From Sphingomonas sp. Leaf34 (lineage in GTDB: Bacteria > Pseudomonadota > Alphaproteobacteria > Sphingomonadales > Sphingomonadaceae), in contig NZ_LMLC01000004.1 of NCBI RefSeq assembly GCF_001421805.1, forward strand, positions 62,001-126,000: 64,000 bases of DNA. Direction: 5' to 3'. The notes under the pieces were generated by a model. That model was given only the letters and a program-made list of their open reading frames with translations, was not told the DNA's origin and did not search any database. The position numbers and the translations under genes were made by a program. Shown here piece after piece: positions 50,704 to 61,489 of the stretch. The stretch's first letter is position 1, and each line of letters starts with the position of its first letter.

Positions 50704-51657
50704 ATGACGATGGCGCTCGAAATCTTCCGTGCATTGGCGGACGCAACGCGGTTGCGGATCCTTGCACTGTTGCGGCGCATGGAGCTGTCGGTCGGCGAGC
50801 TCGCACAGGTGCTCGGGCAGAGCCAGCCGCGCGTCTCGCGGCATGTGAAGATCCTGTGCGACGCCGGGCTTGCCGAGCGGCGCAAGGAGGGCAGCTGGGT
50901 CTTCGTCGCGCTGGGCACGCCAAGCGCGGTCGAGCCGATCGCGGCGGCGCTCGATGCGTGGGCCAAGGCAGAGCCCGATCACTGGGCGGTCGCGGATGCG
51001 GCGCGGCTGGCGGCGGTGCGCGCGGACCGCGCGGCGAGTGCGGCGGCGTGGTTCGAGGGGCATGCCGACGAATGGGATGCGATCCGCTCGCTCCACGTCG
51101 CCGAAAGCGAGATCGAGGCGGCGATGGCAGCGGTGCTCGGCGCGGCGCCGATGGAGACGCTGATCGATATCGGCACCGGCACTGGTCGGATGCTCGAGCT
51201 GTTCGGCGGGCGTGCCAAGGTCGCGCTCGGGATCGATCGGAGCTCGGAGATGCTGCGGCTCGCGCGTGCCAAGCTGCACGACATGGCGCATGCCGAACTT
51301 CGCCAGGCAGACCTGTACGCGTTGCCGCTCGAAGATGCCGCGGCCGATGTCGCGATCTTGCACCATGTCCTGCATTTCGCACAGCAGCCCGGCGCCGCGG
51401 TCAGCGAGGCGGCGCGCGTGCTTGCGCCCGGCGGGCGGTTGCTGATCGCTGATTTTGCAAGCCACGACCGCGAGGAATTACGACTGCGCGACGCGCATAC
51501 CCGGCTCGGGTTCGCGGACGAACAGATGGCGGCGTGGTTTGACGCGGCGGGCTTGCAGACGGCGCGCGTCGAGACGCTCGAGGGCGGCGAGTTGACGGTG
51601 AAATTATGGCTCGGTCGCAAGATCGGCGCGAGCCTGCGTGAGGTGAAGGCGGCATGA
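50704..51657 (+). CDS. ArsR-family regulator fused to SAM-dependent methyltransferase domain (SahR-like)
   Basis: A 317-residue fusion. Residues 1-85 are an ArsR winged helix (FRALADATRLRILALLRRME, then QSQPRVSRHVKILCDAGLAE), and residues about 140-270 a class I methyltransferase fold with the SAM motif LIDIGTGTGRMLEL and LIADFASHDREELRLRD. No metal-binding CxC is present in the ArsR helix. From the literature on SahR, ArsR-type regulators with this extension respond to S-adenosylhomocysteine and control methionine recycling genes; this assignment is by analogy and position. It lies directly ahead of metF (4-nt overlap) and split metH. Confidence 0.9.
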   Translation: MTMALEIFRALADATRLRILALLRRMELSVGELAQVLGQSQPRVSRHVKILCDAGLAERRKEGSWVFVALGTPSAVEPIAAALDAWAKAEPDHWAVADAARLAAVRADRAASAAAWFEGHADEWDAIRSLHVAESEIEAAMAAVLGAAPMETLIDIGTGTGRMLELFGGRAKVALGIDRSSEMLRLARAKLHDMAHAELRQADLYALPLEDAAADVAILHHVLHFAQQPGAAVSEAARVLAPGGRLLIADFASHDREELRLRDAHTRLGFADEQMAAWFDAAGLQTARVETLEGGELTVKLWLGRKIGASLREVKAA

Positions 51658-52598
51658 CGAACATTTCGATTCCCCAATTGGCGGAAGCGCGACGCGCACT
51701 CGAGGAACCGTTGTTCGCAGATCTGGCGGGCGACGTCGGCATCAGCTTCGAATTCTTCCCGCCCAAGACCGAGAAGATGGACACGCAGCTCTGGGAGGCG
51801 ATCCGCACGCTGGAGCCGCTCGCGCCCGATTTCGTGTCGGTCACCTACGGTGCGGGCGGATCGACGCGCGAGCGGACGCACGCCACCGTCGCGCGGATCC
51901 AGCGCGAGACGTCGATGAACGCGGCGGCGCATCTTACTTGCGTCGAAGCGACCAAGGCCGAAATCGACCAGGTCGCCGAGGAATATTGGGCGGCGGGCGT
52001 GCGCCATATCGTCGCGTTGCGCGGCGACATGCCGACGCTCGGCCAGCCGTACCAGGCGCATCCGGGCGGGTATGAGAATGCGGCGGCGCTGGTCGCGGGG
52101 TTGCGCAAGCTGCACCCGTTCGAAATCTCGGTCGCGGCCTATCCCGAATGCCATCCGGAATCGGGTGATCCCAATGCGGATATCGACAATCTGAAGCGCA
52201 AGCTCGATGCGGGCGCGAGCCGTGCGATCACGCAGTTCTTCTTCTCGCCGGAAGCCTATTTCCGGTTTCGCGACCGGGTTGCCGCGGCGGGGATCACCGC
52301 GCAGATCCTGCCGGGCATCCTGCCGGTGTCGAACGTCGCGCAGACGCGCAAGTTCGCGGGGCTTTGCGGCGCGGAGATCCCGGCCTGGATGGACCGGCTG
52401 TTCGAAGGGCTCGACGATCATCCCGCCGCGCGACAGCTCGTCGCGGCGACGATCGCGGCCGAGATGTGCCGGCGGCTTTATGCGGGCGGCGTGAAGGATT
52501 TCCACTTCTACACGCTCAACCGCGCCGAACTCGCCTATGCTATCTGTCATATGCTCGGCGTGCGCGCGAAGAGCGATGTGACGGTGGCTGCGGCGTAA
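51654..52598 (+). CDS. metF: Methylenetetrahydrofolate reductase
   Basis: A 314-residue FAD enzyme producing 5-methyl-tetrahydrofolate. Family blocks: ISFEFFPPKTEKMDTQLWEA with its catalytic Glu, FVSVTYGAGGSTRERT, HLTCVEATKAEID, ALRGDMP, and AGASRAITQFFFSPEAYFRF followed by PGILPVSN. Start overlaps the regulator stop (ATGA). It feeds the methyl donor to MetH encoded next, so the operon links one-carbon supply to methionine synthesis. Confidence 0.97.
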   Translation: MTNISIPQLAEARRALEEPLFADLAGDVGISFEFFPPKTEKMDTQLWEAIRTLEPLAPDFVSVTYGAGGSTRERTHATVARIQRETSMNAAAHLTCVEATKAEIDQVAEEYWAAGVRHIVALRGDMPTLGQPYQAHPGGYENAAALVAGLRKLHPFEISVAAYPECHPESGDPNADIDNLKRKLDAGASRAITQFFFSPEAYFRFRDRVAAAGITAQILPGILPVSNVAQTRKFAGLCGAEIPAWMDRLFEGLDDHPAARQLVAATIAAEMCRRLYAGGVKDFHFYTLNRAELAYAICHMLGVRAKSDVTVAAA

Positions 52599-52653
52599 CT
52601 CCCCTTCCGCTTGCGGGAGGGGTTGGGGGCCCTCCCGCAAGCGGGAGGGGAGG
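52599..52653. repeat. Palindromic repeat, class E, between metF and the N-terminal metH gene
   Basis: Inverted repeat of about 55 nt: CTCCCCTTCCGCTTGCGGGA then GGGG / CCCTCCCGCAAGCGGGAGGG. The right end, GGGAGGGGAGGAG, supplies the Shine-Dalgarno-like GGAGGAG 7 nt before the metH ATG at 52663. Confidence 0.85.
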
Positions 52654-52662
52654 AGACTGACG

Positions 52663-53721
52663 ATGACACCACGTGAACGTTTCAACGCGGAAGCCGCCAA
52701 GCGCATCCTGATCACCGACGGCGCGTTCGGGACCGAGATCCAGAACTGGAAGCTCGACGAGGCCGCCTATGCGGGCGACCTGAATCTCAGCCACGACCAG
52801 AAGGGCAACAACGACATCCTGGCGATCACCAAGCCGGAAGTGCCCGAGACGATCACGCGCGAATATCTGGAGGCGGGGTCGGACATTGTGTCGACCAACA
52901 CGTTCAGCGCGAACGTCATTTCACAGGCGGATTACGGCGCCGAGCATCTGGTCCGCGCGATCAACGTCGAAAGCGCGAAGATCGCCCGCCGGCTCGCGAC
53001 AGAATATGAAGCGAAGGACGGACGGCCGCGCTTCGTGGCGGGCGCGATCGGGCCGACCAACAAGACGCTGTCGCTGTCGCCCGACGTCAACGATCCGGGC
53101 TATCGCGAGATCGACTTCGATTATCTGAAGGGCGTTTACCGCGAGCAGATCGACGCGCTGCTCGAAGGCGGCGAGGGGGTGGGCGTCGACTTCATCCTGA
53201 TCGAGACCGTGTTCGATACGCTCAACGCCAAGGCCGGGATCATGGCCGCGATCGAGGCGGGCGACGACCTCGGGCGCGACGTGCCGATCATGCTGTCGAT
53301 GACGTTGACCGATCTGTCGGGCCGCAACCTGTCGGGGCACACGGTCGAGGCGTTCTGGCACGCGGTGCGGCATGCGCGGCCGGTGACGATCGGGCTGAAC
53401 TGCTCGTTCGGCGCGGAGCAGCTGCGGCCGCATGTGAAGACGCTGTCGGGGATCGCCGACACGCTGATCATGATCTACCCGAATGCGGGGCTGCCCAACG
53501 AACTCGGTGAGTATGACGAGATGCCCGCGACGACCGCTGGGCTGGTCGGCGAGTGGGCGGTGGCCAAGCAGGTCAACGTTCTCGGCGGGTGCTGCGGGTC
53601 GACGCCGGCGCATATCAAGGCGATGGCCGACGGCGTGCGCGGGCTGGAACCGCGCGCGGTCGCGAGCCCGGAGGTGCGGACCAAACTCGCCGGCCTCGAA
53701 CCGTTCACGATGGCGGCATAG
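52663..53721 (+). CDS. metH: Methionine synthase, homocysteine-binding module (separate N-terminal half of MetH)
   Basis: A 352-residue homocysteine S-methyltransferase domain. Zinc is bound by C247 in [10 protein letters not shown] and C310/C311 in [11 protein letters not shown]; the barrel start is [13 protein letters not shown]. In E. coli MetH this is the N-terminal domain of one 1,200-residue chain; here it is a separate gene, an arrangement common in sphingomonads and other alphaproteobacteria. The gene for the folate-, cobalamin- and SAM-binding part follows. A palindromic repeat sits on each side. Confidence 0.96.
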   Translation: MTPRERFNAEAAKRILITDGAFGTEIQNWKLDEAAYAGDLNLSHDQKGNNDILAITKPEVPETITREYLEAGSDIVSTNTFSANVISQADYGAEHLVRAINVESAKIARRLATEYEAKDGRPRFVAGAIGPTNKTLSLSPDVNDPGYREIDFDYLKGVYREQIDALLEGGEGVGVDFILIETVFDTLNAKAGIMAAIEAGDDLGRDVPIMLSMTLTDLSGRNLSGHTVEAFWHAVRHARPVTIGLNCSFGAEQLRPHVKTLSGIADTLIMIYPNAGLPNELGEYDEMPATTAGLVGEWAVAKQVNVLGGCCGSTPAHIKAMADGVRGLEPRAVASPEVRTKLAGLEPFTMAA

Positions 53722-53826
53722 TTCCCCTTCCGCTTGCGGGAGGGGTTAGGGGAGGGGCTGGCCCAACCCGACCAACTCGCTTGCGGCACGTCCCTCCCCC
53801 GACCCCTCCCGCAAGCGGGAGGGGAG
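53722..53826. repeat. Palindromic repeat, class E, between the two metH genes
   Basis: About 105 nt with left part TTCCCCTTCCGCTTGCGGGA then GGGGTTAGGGGAGGGG and the complementary right part CCCTCCCCCGACCCCTCCCG continuing to CAAGCGGGAGGGGAGG. The outer stems equal those of the copy at 52599. Its last bases GGAGGAAA lie about 11 nt before the second metH ATG and are the only ribosome-site candidate. Confidence 0.85.
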
Positions 53827-53837
53827 GAAAGCAGATC

Positions 53838-56546
<2,709 letters not shown>

Positions 56547-56551
56547 GGTCC

Positions 56552-56583
56552 GGGCTCGCGCGCGGAACAACCGCCGCGAGCCC
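56552..56583 (+). terminator. GC-rich stem-loop after the methionine operon
   Basis: GGGCTCGCG / CGCGAGCCC with a 14-nt loop, just past the metH stop. There is no clear T-run afterwards, so it may be a stabilising hairpin rather than a strong intrinsic terminator. Confidence 0.5.
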
Positions 56584-56615
56584 GCGCTTACTAGGGGTCG
56601 ACACGCGGAGACCCG

Positions 56616-58391
56616 ATGACCCTACCCCAGTATCTCTCGATCGCCACGCTGATCGGCATGATGGCGCTCTTCATCTGGGGCCGGTTTCGCTACGACGTCA
56701 CCGCGATCCTCGCGCTGCTCGCGAGCATCGCGCTTGGCATCGTCAGCCCGAAGGACGCGTTCAAGGGCTTCTCCGACGATATCGTCATCATCGTCGGTTC
56801 GGCGCTGGTGATCTCGGCGGCGGTCCAGCGGTCGGGCATCATCGAAGTCGCGCTCGCCAAGTTCGCCAAGCGCGTGACGCGAGTCCGCTCGCAGTTGTTG
56901 CTGCTGACCGCGTCGGTCGGGTTCGCCTCCGCGCTGGTCAAGAACATCGGCGCGCTCGCGATGCTGATGCCCGCCGCGTTCCAGATGGCGAAGAAGAACG
57001 ACACGTCGCCCTCGGTCTTCCTGATGCCGATGGCGTCCGCATCGCTGCTCGGCGGGCTGATCACGCTGGTCGGCACGTCGCCCAACATCATCGTGAGCCG
57101 CGTGCGCGAACAGATGACCGGACACCCGTTCGGGATGTTCGATTACGCCCCGGTCGGGCTCGGGCTGACACTGATGGGGCTGATCTACCTTCGCTTCGCC
57201 TACCGGCTGTTGCCACGCGATCGGCGGGCGGCACCGACGATGGGCGAGGCACTCGATATCAAGGGCTATGTTACCGAGGCGATGATCTCAGAAGGCTCGC
57301 CCGCAGTCGACGAGACGGTCGACGCGTTCCTCGACCGTCACGATCGCGAGGTGACAATCACGCGCATCCTGCGCGCCGGGATGCGCAGCGCGCCCCACGA
57401 CCACACGCATCTGCGCGCGGGCGACACACTGATCCTTGGCGGTGACCCCGATGCGCTCGAACGCGTCATCGCGCGCGACCGTCTGAAACTCGAAGGCGAG
57501 GATCGCGAAAAGGCCGACGAGGACGACGACGACGAGGTCGGCGTGATCGAGGCAGTGATCGGGCTCGGCTCGGCGCTAGCCGGCAAGACCGCGGCGCGGC
57601 TCGCGTTGCAGGCGCGCTATGGCGTCAATCTGATCGCGATCTCGCGGCAGGGCGAGCATCTGTCGCGGCGCCTCGCCAATACCGAATTGCGCGCGGGCGA
57701 CGTGCTGGTGTTGCAGGGCCCGCTCGAGCAGCTGCCGGGCAAGCTGCGTGATCTCGGATGCCTGCCGCTCGCGCAGCGCGAGTTGCGGCTTGGCGTGTCG
57801 AAGCGGAGCTGGTTGCCGATCGCCATCCTTGCGGTGGCGATGAGTGCGACCGCGCTGGGGTTCGTGCCGGTGGCGGTCGCGTTCTTTGCGGCGGCGGGGC
57901 TGATCATGGCGACCGGCGTGCTGCCCGTGCGCGAGGCGTATGATCATGTCGAATGGCCCATCCTGATCATGCTCGGTGCGCTGATCCCGGTCAGTGATTC
58001 GCTGCGCACGACCGGCGCGTCGGAGGTCATCGCGACCTGGCTGTCGTCGACCGCGGCGACCTTGCCGCCCTGGGGGGCGGTCGCGTTGATCCTGGCGGCG
58101 GCGATGGCGGTGACGCCGTTCCTCAACAACGCGGCAACCGTGCTGGTGATGGCGCCGATCGCCGCGACGTTTGCCGGCGATCTCGGGTTCCGGCCCGAAG
58201 CGTTCCTGATGGCGACCGCGGTCGGGGCAGGGTGCGATTTCCTGACCCCGATCGGCCACCAGTGCAACACGCTGGTGATGGGGCCGGGGGGGTATAAGTT
58301 CAGCGATTACGCAAGACTGGGCGCACCGCTGTCGTTGCTGGTTCTGCTGGTGGGGACACCGCTGATCGTCGCGGTGTGGCCGGTGCACTGA
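56616..58391 (+). CDS. SLC13/DASS-type permease with central TrkA-C (RCK_C) domains
   Basis: A 591-residue inner-membrane transporter. The two membrane halves (about 1-200 and 395-591) each have a hairpin-like Asn-Thr region (ITLVGTSPNIIVS and LTPIGHQCNTLVMGPGGY). Between them are two RCK_C-like domains (about 205-390), with repeats like LRAGDTLILGGDPDALERVI and LRAGDVLVLQGPLEQLPGKL. A short acidic stretch EDREKADEDDDDEVG separates them. Such proteins move sodium with sulfate, dicarboxylates or other anions; the substrate is unknown. Monocistronic; followed by a palindromic repeat. Confidence 0.93.
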   Translation: MTLPQYLSIATLIGMMALFIWGRFRYDVTAILALLASIALGIVSPKDAFKGFSDDIVIIVGSALVISAAVQRSGIIEVALAKFAKRVTRVRSQLLLLTASVGFASALVKNIGALAMLMPAAFQMAKKNDTSPSVFLMPMASASLLGGLITLVGTSPNIIVSRVREQMTGHPFGMFDYAPVGLGLTLMGLIYLRFAYRLLPRDRRAAPTMGEALDIKGYVTEAMISEGSPAVDETVDAFLDRHDREVTITRILRAGMRSAPHDHTHLRAGDTLILGGDPDALERVIARDRLKLEGEDREKADEDDDDEVGVIEAVIGLGSALAGKTAARLALQARYGVNLIAISRQGEHLSRRLANTELRAGDVLVLQGPLEQLPGKLRDLGCLPLAQRELRLGVSKRSWLPIAILAVAMSATALGFVPVAVAFFAAAGLIMATGVLPVREAYDHVEWPILIMLGALIPVSDSLRTTGASEVIATWLSSTAATLPPWGAVALILAAAMAVTPFLNNAATVLVMAPIAATFAGDLGFRPEAFLMATAVGAGCDFLTPIGHQCNTLVMGPGGYKFSDYARLGAPLSLLVLLVGTPLIVAVWPVH

Positions 58392-58401
58392 CGACCCAAC
58401 G

Positions 58402-58526
58402 ATCCTCCCCCGCAAGGGGGAGGTGGCTGGCCCTTGCCAGACGGAGGGGGAGGAAAGCAAAACGCCTGCTCCGTATCCTCCCCCTCCGTCGCCTTCGGCG
58501 CCACCTCCCCCTGGCGGGGGGAGGAT
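58402..58526. repeat. Palindromic repeat, class B, second full copy
   Basis: Starts ATCCTCCCCCGCAAGGGGGA, ends CCTCCCCCTGGCGGGGGGAG then GAT, with the inner pair ACGGAGGGGGAGG / CCTCCCCCTCCGT. The whole matches the copy at 4531-4652 closely. It lies between the convergent SLC13 and aldehyde dehydrogenase genes. Confidence 0.9.
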
Positions 58527-58536
58527 TGAGAGGGGA

Positions 58537-59997
58537 TTACGCGCCTGCCTCAGCCGGCTTGCCCTCGCGCACGTCGCCCGGCAGGCCGGTGATCGTCTTC
58601 ACTTCCATGAAGTCGGTCAGGCCATAGCGGCCGTTCTCGCGGCCGTTGCCCGACTGTTTGTACCCGCCGAACGGGGCGCCGATGTCGGGGCTCCACGAAT
58701 TGATCGTCACCAGCCCCGCGCGCAACCGGCCTGCGACCTTCGCCGCCGCCGCTGGGTCGCCGGAGATCGTCGCCGACAGCCCGTATTCGGTGGCGTTGGC
58801 GATGCGAATACCTTCGTCCTGGTCGGCATAGGCGGTAATCGTAGCCACCGGCCCGAACGTCTCTTCCTGCGCGATCCGCATGTCGGGGCGCACGTCGGTG
58901 AACAGCGTCGGCTGGATGTAATAGCCCGCATTGCGCCCGTCCGGACGACCCACGCCGCCCGTCACCAGCGTCGCGCCTTCGTCGATCGCGGACTGGATCA
59001 GCCCCTGGATCTTGTCGAACTGCGCCTTGTTGACGACCGGGCCGATATGCTGGCCCATCTCGGCGGGATCGCCGACCTTGGTCTGCTCCATCATCGACTT
59101 CACGATCGCGGTCGCCTCCGCGACCTGGCTCGCATGGACGAGCAGGCGCGTCGGCGCGATGCAGCTCTGCCCCGAATTGGCGAGCACGCCGGCCACCGTC
59201 GGCGGCAGCACCGCCGCCAGATCGGACCCCTCGAGCACGAGGTTCGCCGCCTTGCCGCCGAGTTCCTGATGCACGCGCTTGACCGTCGGTGCGGCCGCCA
59301 GCGCGACCGCGATGCCCGCGCGCGTCGATCCGGTGAAGCTCACCATGTCGACGTCGCGGTGCGCGCACAGCGCCGCGCCGACCCCCGGACCGTCGCCGTT
59401 GACGAGGTTGAACACCCCCGCGGGCACGCCCGCCGCGTCCATGATCTCCGCGAGGATCACCGCGCACGACGGCGCCTCCTCGGAGGGCTTCAGGATCATC
59501 GTGTCGCCCGCGGCCAGCGCCGGGGCGACCTTCGCGCAGATCTGGTTGAGCGGCCAGTTCCACGGCGTGATCATCGCGACAACGCCGAGCGGCTCGTGCA
59601 CGACGGTCGCCTTGCCGATGACTTCCGAGAATTCGAACGCCGCCAGCGCCTTGGCGGTCGCCGAGAAATGCGCGAGTCCCGTGGGTGCCTGCGCCATCGA
59701 CGCGAGCGCCATCGGTGCGCCCATCTCCTGCGACATCGCCTTCGCCAGATCGGGCATCCGCGCCTTGTACTCGGTCACGATTCGGCCGAGCACATCGAGG
59801 CGTTCCTGCACGCTCGTCTGGCTCCAGCTCTCGAACGCCGCGCGCGCCGCAGCAACCGCCTTGTCGACGTCGGCGGCGGTGCCAAGCGTGATTTCGGTGC
59901 ACGGCTGCTCGGTCGACGGGTCGATCACCTGATAGACGGTGCCGCCCTCGCTCTCGACCCACGCGCCATCGATATATTGCTTTAAATAGCTTTTCAT
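58537..59997 (-). CDS. Aldehyde dehydrogenase family protein
   Basis: A 486-residue NAD(P)-dependent enzyme. Motifs: MITPWNWPLNQICAKV, LKPSEEAPSCA, Glu in RVHQELGGKAANLV, catalytic Cys in ANSGQSCIAPTR, and AQEETFGPVATI. It starts MKSYLKQYIDGAWVES, the conserved opening of many family members, and is preceded by GAGAGGC. Substrate unknown. It is divergent from the quinone oxidoreductase at 60.1 kb. Confidence 0.93.
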   Translation of the reverse strand: MKSYLKQYIDGAWVESEGGTVYQVIDPSTEQPCTEITLGTAADVDKAVAAARAAFESWSQTSVQERLDVLGRIVTEYKARMPDLAKAMSQEMGAPMALASMAQAPTGLAHFSATAKALAAFEFSEVIGKATVVHEPLGVVAMITPWNWPLNQICAKVAPALAAGDTMILKPSEEAPSCAVILAEIMDAAGVPAGVFNLVNGDGPGVGAALCAHRDVDMVSFTGSTRAGIAVALAAAPTVKRVHQELGGKAANLVLEGSDLAAVLPPTVAGVLANSGQSCIAPTRLLVHASQVAEATAIVKSMMEQTKVGDPAEMGQHIGPVVNKAQFDKIQGLIQSAIDEGATLVTGGVGRPDGRNAGYYIQPTLFTDVRPDMRIAQEETFGPVATITAYADQDEGIRIANATEYGLSATISGDPAAAAKVAGRLRAGLVTINSWSPDIGAPFGGYKQSGNGRENGRYGLTDFMEVKTITGLPGDVREGKPAEAGA

Positions 59998-60103
59998 CGT
60001 GCCTCTCCGCATCTTGTCTTGCCAAGGAATGGGCTCGCCGGAGATCGGTTGCAACCCGAAACGCGTCAGGTAGGTTGCCGCCGAAATTCATCAGGAGTCG
60101 GGC

Positions 60104-61078
60104 ATGGCGAGAGTGGCATTCATCGAGCAGACCGGCGGCCCGGAGGTCATCCAGTGGCGCGACGTACAGCTGCCGCTGCCGGGCAAGGGCGAGGTCTGGA
60201 TGCGCAACACCGCGGTCGGGCTGAACTATATCGACACCTATCACCGCAGCGGTGTCTACCCGGTCGACCTGCCATCGGGACTCGGCAGCGAGGCCGCGGG
60301 CGTGGTGATGGCGGTCGGCGAGGGCGTCACCGGGTTCGCGCCCGGCGACCGGGTCGGCACGTTCGGCCCGTCGCGCGGCGCCTATGCGACCGAGCGCAAC
60401 GTGCCCGCGACCCAGCTGTTCAAGTTGCCCGACACGCTCGACGACCGCACCGCTGCGGCAATCCTGCTCAAGGGCACCACCGCCGAGTTCCTGGTCGAGC
60501 GCTGCGCCAAGGTGCAGGCGGGCCAGACCGTGCTCGTTCATGCGGCGGCAGGCGGAGTCGGCCACATCCTGGTCGGCTGGCTGAAGGCGATCGGCGCGAC
60601 CGTCATCGCCAGCGTCGGCAGCGAGGACAAGGCGGCGCGCACGGGCAAGGCCGGCGCCGATCACGTCATCAACCACAAGTCCGAAGACATCTCCGCGCGC
60701 GTCCGCGAGATCACCGACGGAAAGGGTGTGCCGATCGTGCTGGACGGCGTGGGCGGCGCGACCTGGGACGCCTCCCTCGACAGCACGGCCAGGCGTGGTC
60801 TGATCGTCAGCTACGGGAATGCGGGCGGCGTGGTCGACCGAGTCAATATCGGCGTTCTCGCGCGCAAAGGCTCGCTGTTCGTCACGCGGCCGACGCTGTT
60901 CGATTATTATGTCACGTCGGAGGAAAGGCAGGCCGGTATCGCACGCCTGTTCGCGATGCTCGACAGCGGCGCGATCACCCCCGAAATCGGTCAGACTTTC
61001 GCGCTGGAGGATGCGGCCGACGCGCACCGTGCGGTCGAGAGTGGTGAGACGTGGGGGAGCACGCTGCTGCTGCCCTGA
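60104..61078 (+). CDS. qor: NADPH:quinone oxidoreductase (zeta-crystallin family)
   Basis: A 324-residue MDR enzyme without zinc ligands. The N-terminal MARVAFIEQTGGPEVIQWRD, the sequence NTAVGLNYIDTYHRSGVYPV, the cofactor site VHAAAGGVGHILVGWLK and the C-terminal block TRPTLFDYYVTSEERQAGI match bacterial QorA. It reduces quinones with NADPH. AGGAG lies about 9 nt before the ATG. Divergent from the aldehyde dehydrogenase gene with about 106 nt between. Confidence 0.94.
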   Translation: MARVAFIEQTGGPEVIQWRDVQLPLPGKGEVWMRNTAVGLNYIDTYHRSGVYPVDLPSGLGSEAAGVVMAVGEGVTGFAPGDRVGTFGPSRGAYATERNVPATQLFKLPDTLDDRTAAAILLKGTTAEFLVERCAKVQAGQTVLVHAAAGGVGHILVGWLKAIGATVIASVGSEDKAARTGKAGADHVINHKSEDISARVREITDGKGVPIVLDGVGGATWDASLDSTARRGLIVSYGNAGGVVDRVNIGVLARKGSLFVTRPTLFDYYVTSEERQAGIARLFAMLDSGAITPEIGQTFALEDAADAHRAVESGETWGSTLLLP

Positions 61079-61153
61079 ACCGCTGTGATCGATTGACTGA
61101 TTGAGCGACCGCGAAACGGTGACCTATACATTAACTACCGCCTAACGCATTGT

Positions 61154-61489
61154 ATGTACGTCGAACCTATGGTTCGTTCTTACAATTTCGCAGCGGCGAT
61201 GTGTATTGTCGCGCAGGGTATCGCGGTCTGCATCGGGTCTGCGGTGCTGATCGCTTGGCCGCCGCGGCACGGCGAATATCTGCTCGTGCCGGTCGGCGCG
61301 AATGCGGTCGCAAACTTGCTGCCCATGGCTTTCGCCGGCCATGCCTTGTTGATTGGCGCGGGACCGTTGCCGCACAGTTACGTGGTCAGGGGCGATCGTG
61401 CGCAATTGGCCGGGGTCATGATGGCGCACGGCGTCGTGATGGTTGCGGCATCGGCCGTAGCCTGCGGCGAGACGGCGGTGGCGGCATGA
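61154..61489 (+). CDS. Small membrane protein, hypothetical, 111 residues
   Basis: Three or four hydrophobic stretches (for example [59 protein letters not shown]). The start could be ATG at 61154 or the ATG at 61169 (MVRSYNF). No family recognised. The stop overlaps the start of the chemoreceptor gene (ATGA), so it is probably cotranscribed with it. Confidence 0.65.
   Translation: MYVEPMVRSYNFAAAMCIVAQGIAVCIGSAVLIAWPPRHGEYLLVPVGANAVANLLPMAFAGHALLIGAGPLPHSYVVRGDRAQLAGVMMAHGVVMVAASAVACGETAVAA

Noticed and set aside
50704..51657. Arsenic-resistance regulator with methyltransferase
   Set aside because: No ArsR metal cysteines, and its neighbours are metF and metH, so a methionine-cycle regulator is more likely.
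53722..53837. Split metH as a recent frameshift or pseudogene
   Set aside because: Each half has its own start and ribosome site, complete domains and a clean stop; two-gene MetH is normal in these bacteria.
58550..61027. Long open frame of 825 codons on the minus strand across the aldehyde dehydrogenase and qor genes
   Set aside because: It is a frame shadow of high-GC coding sequence: Arg/Gly/Ala-rich with no domain, and it crosses two recognised genes.
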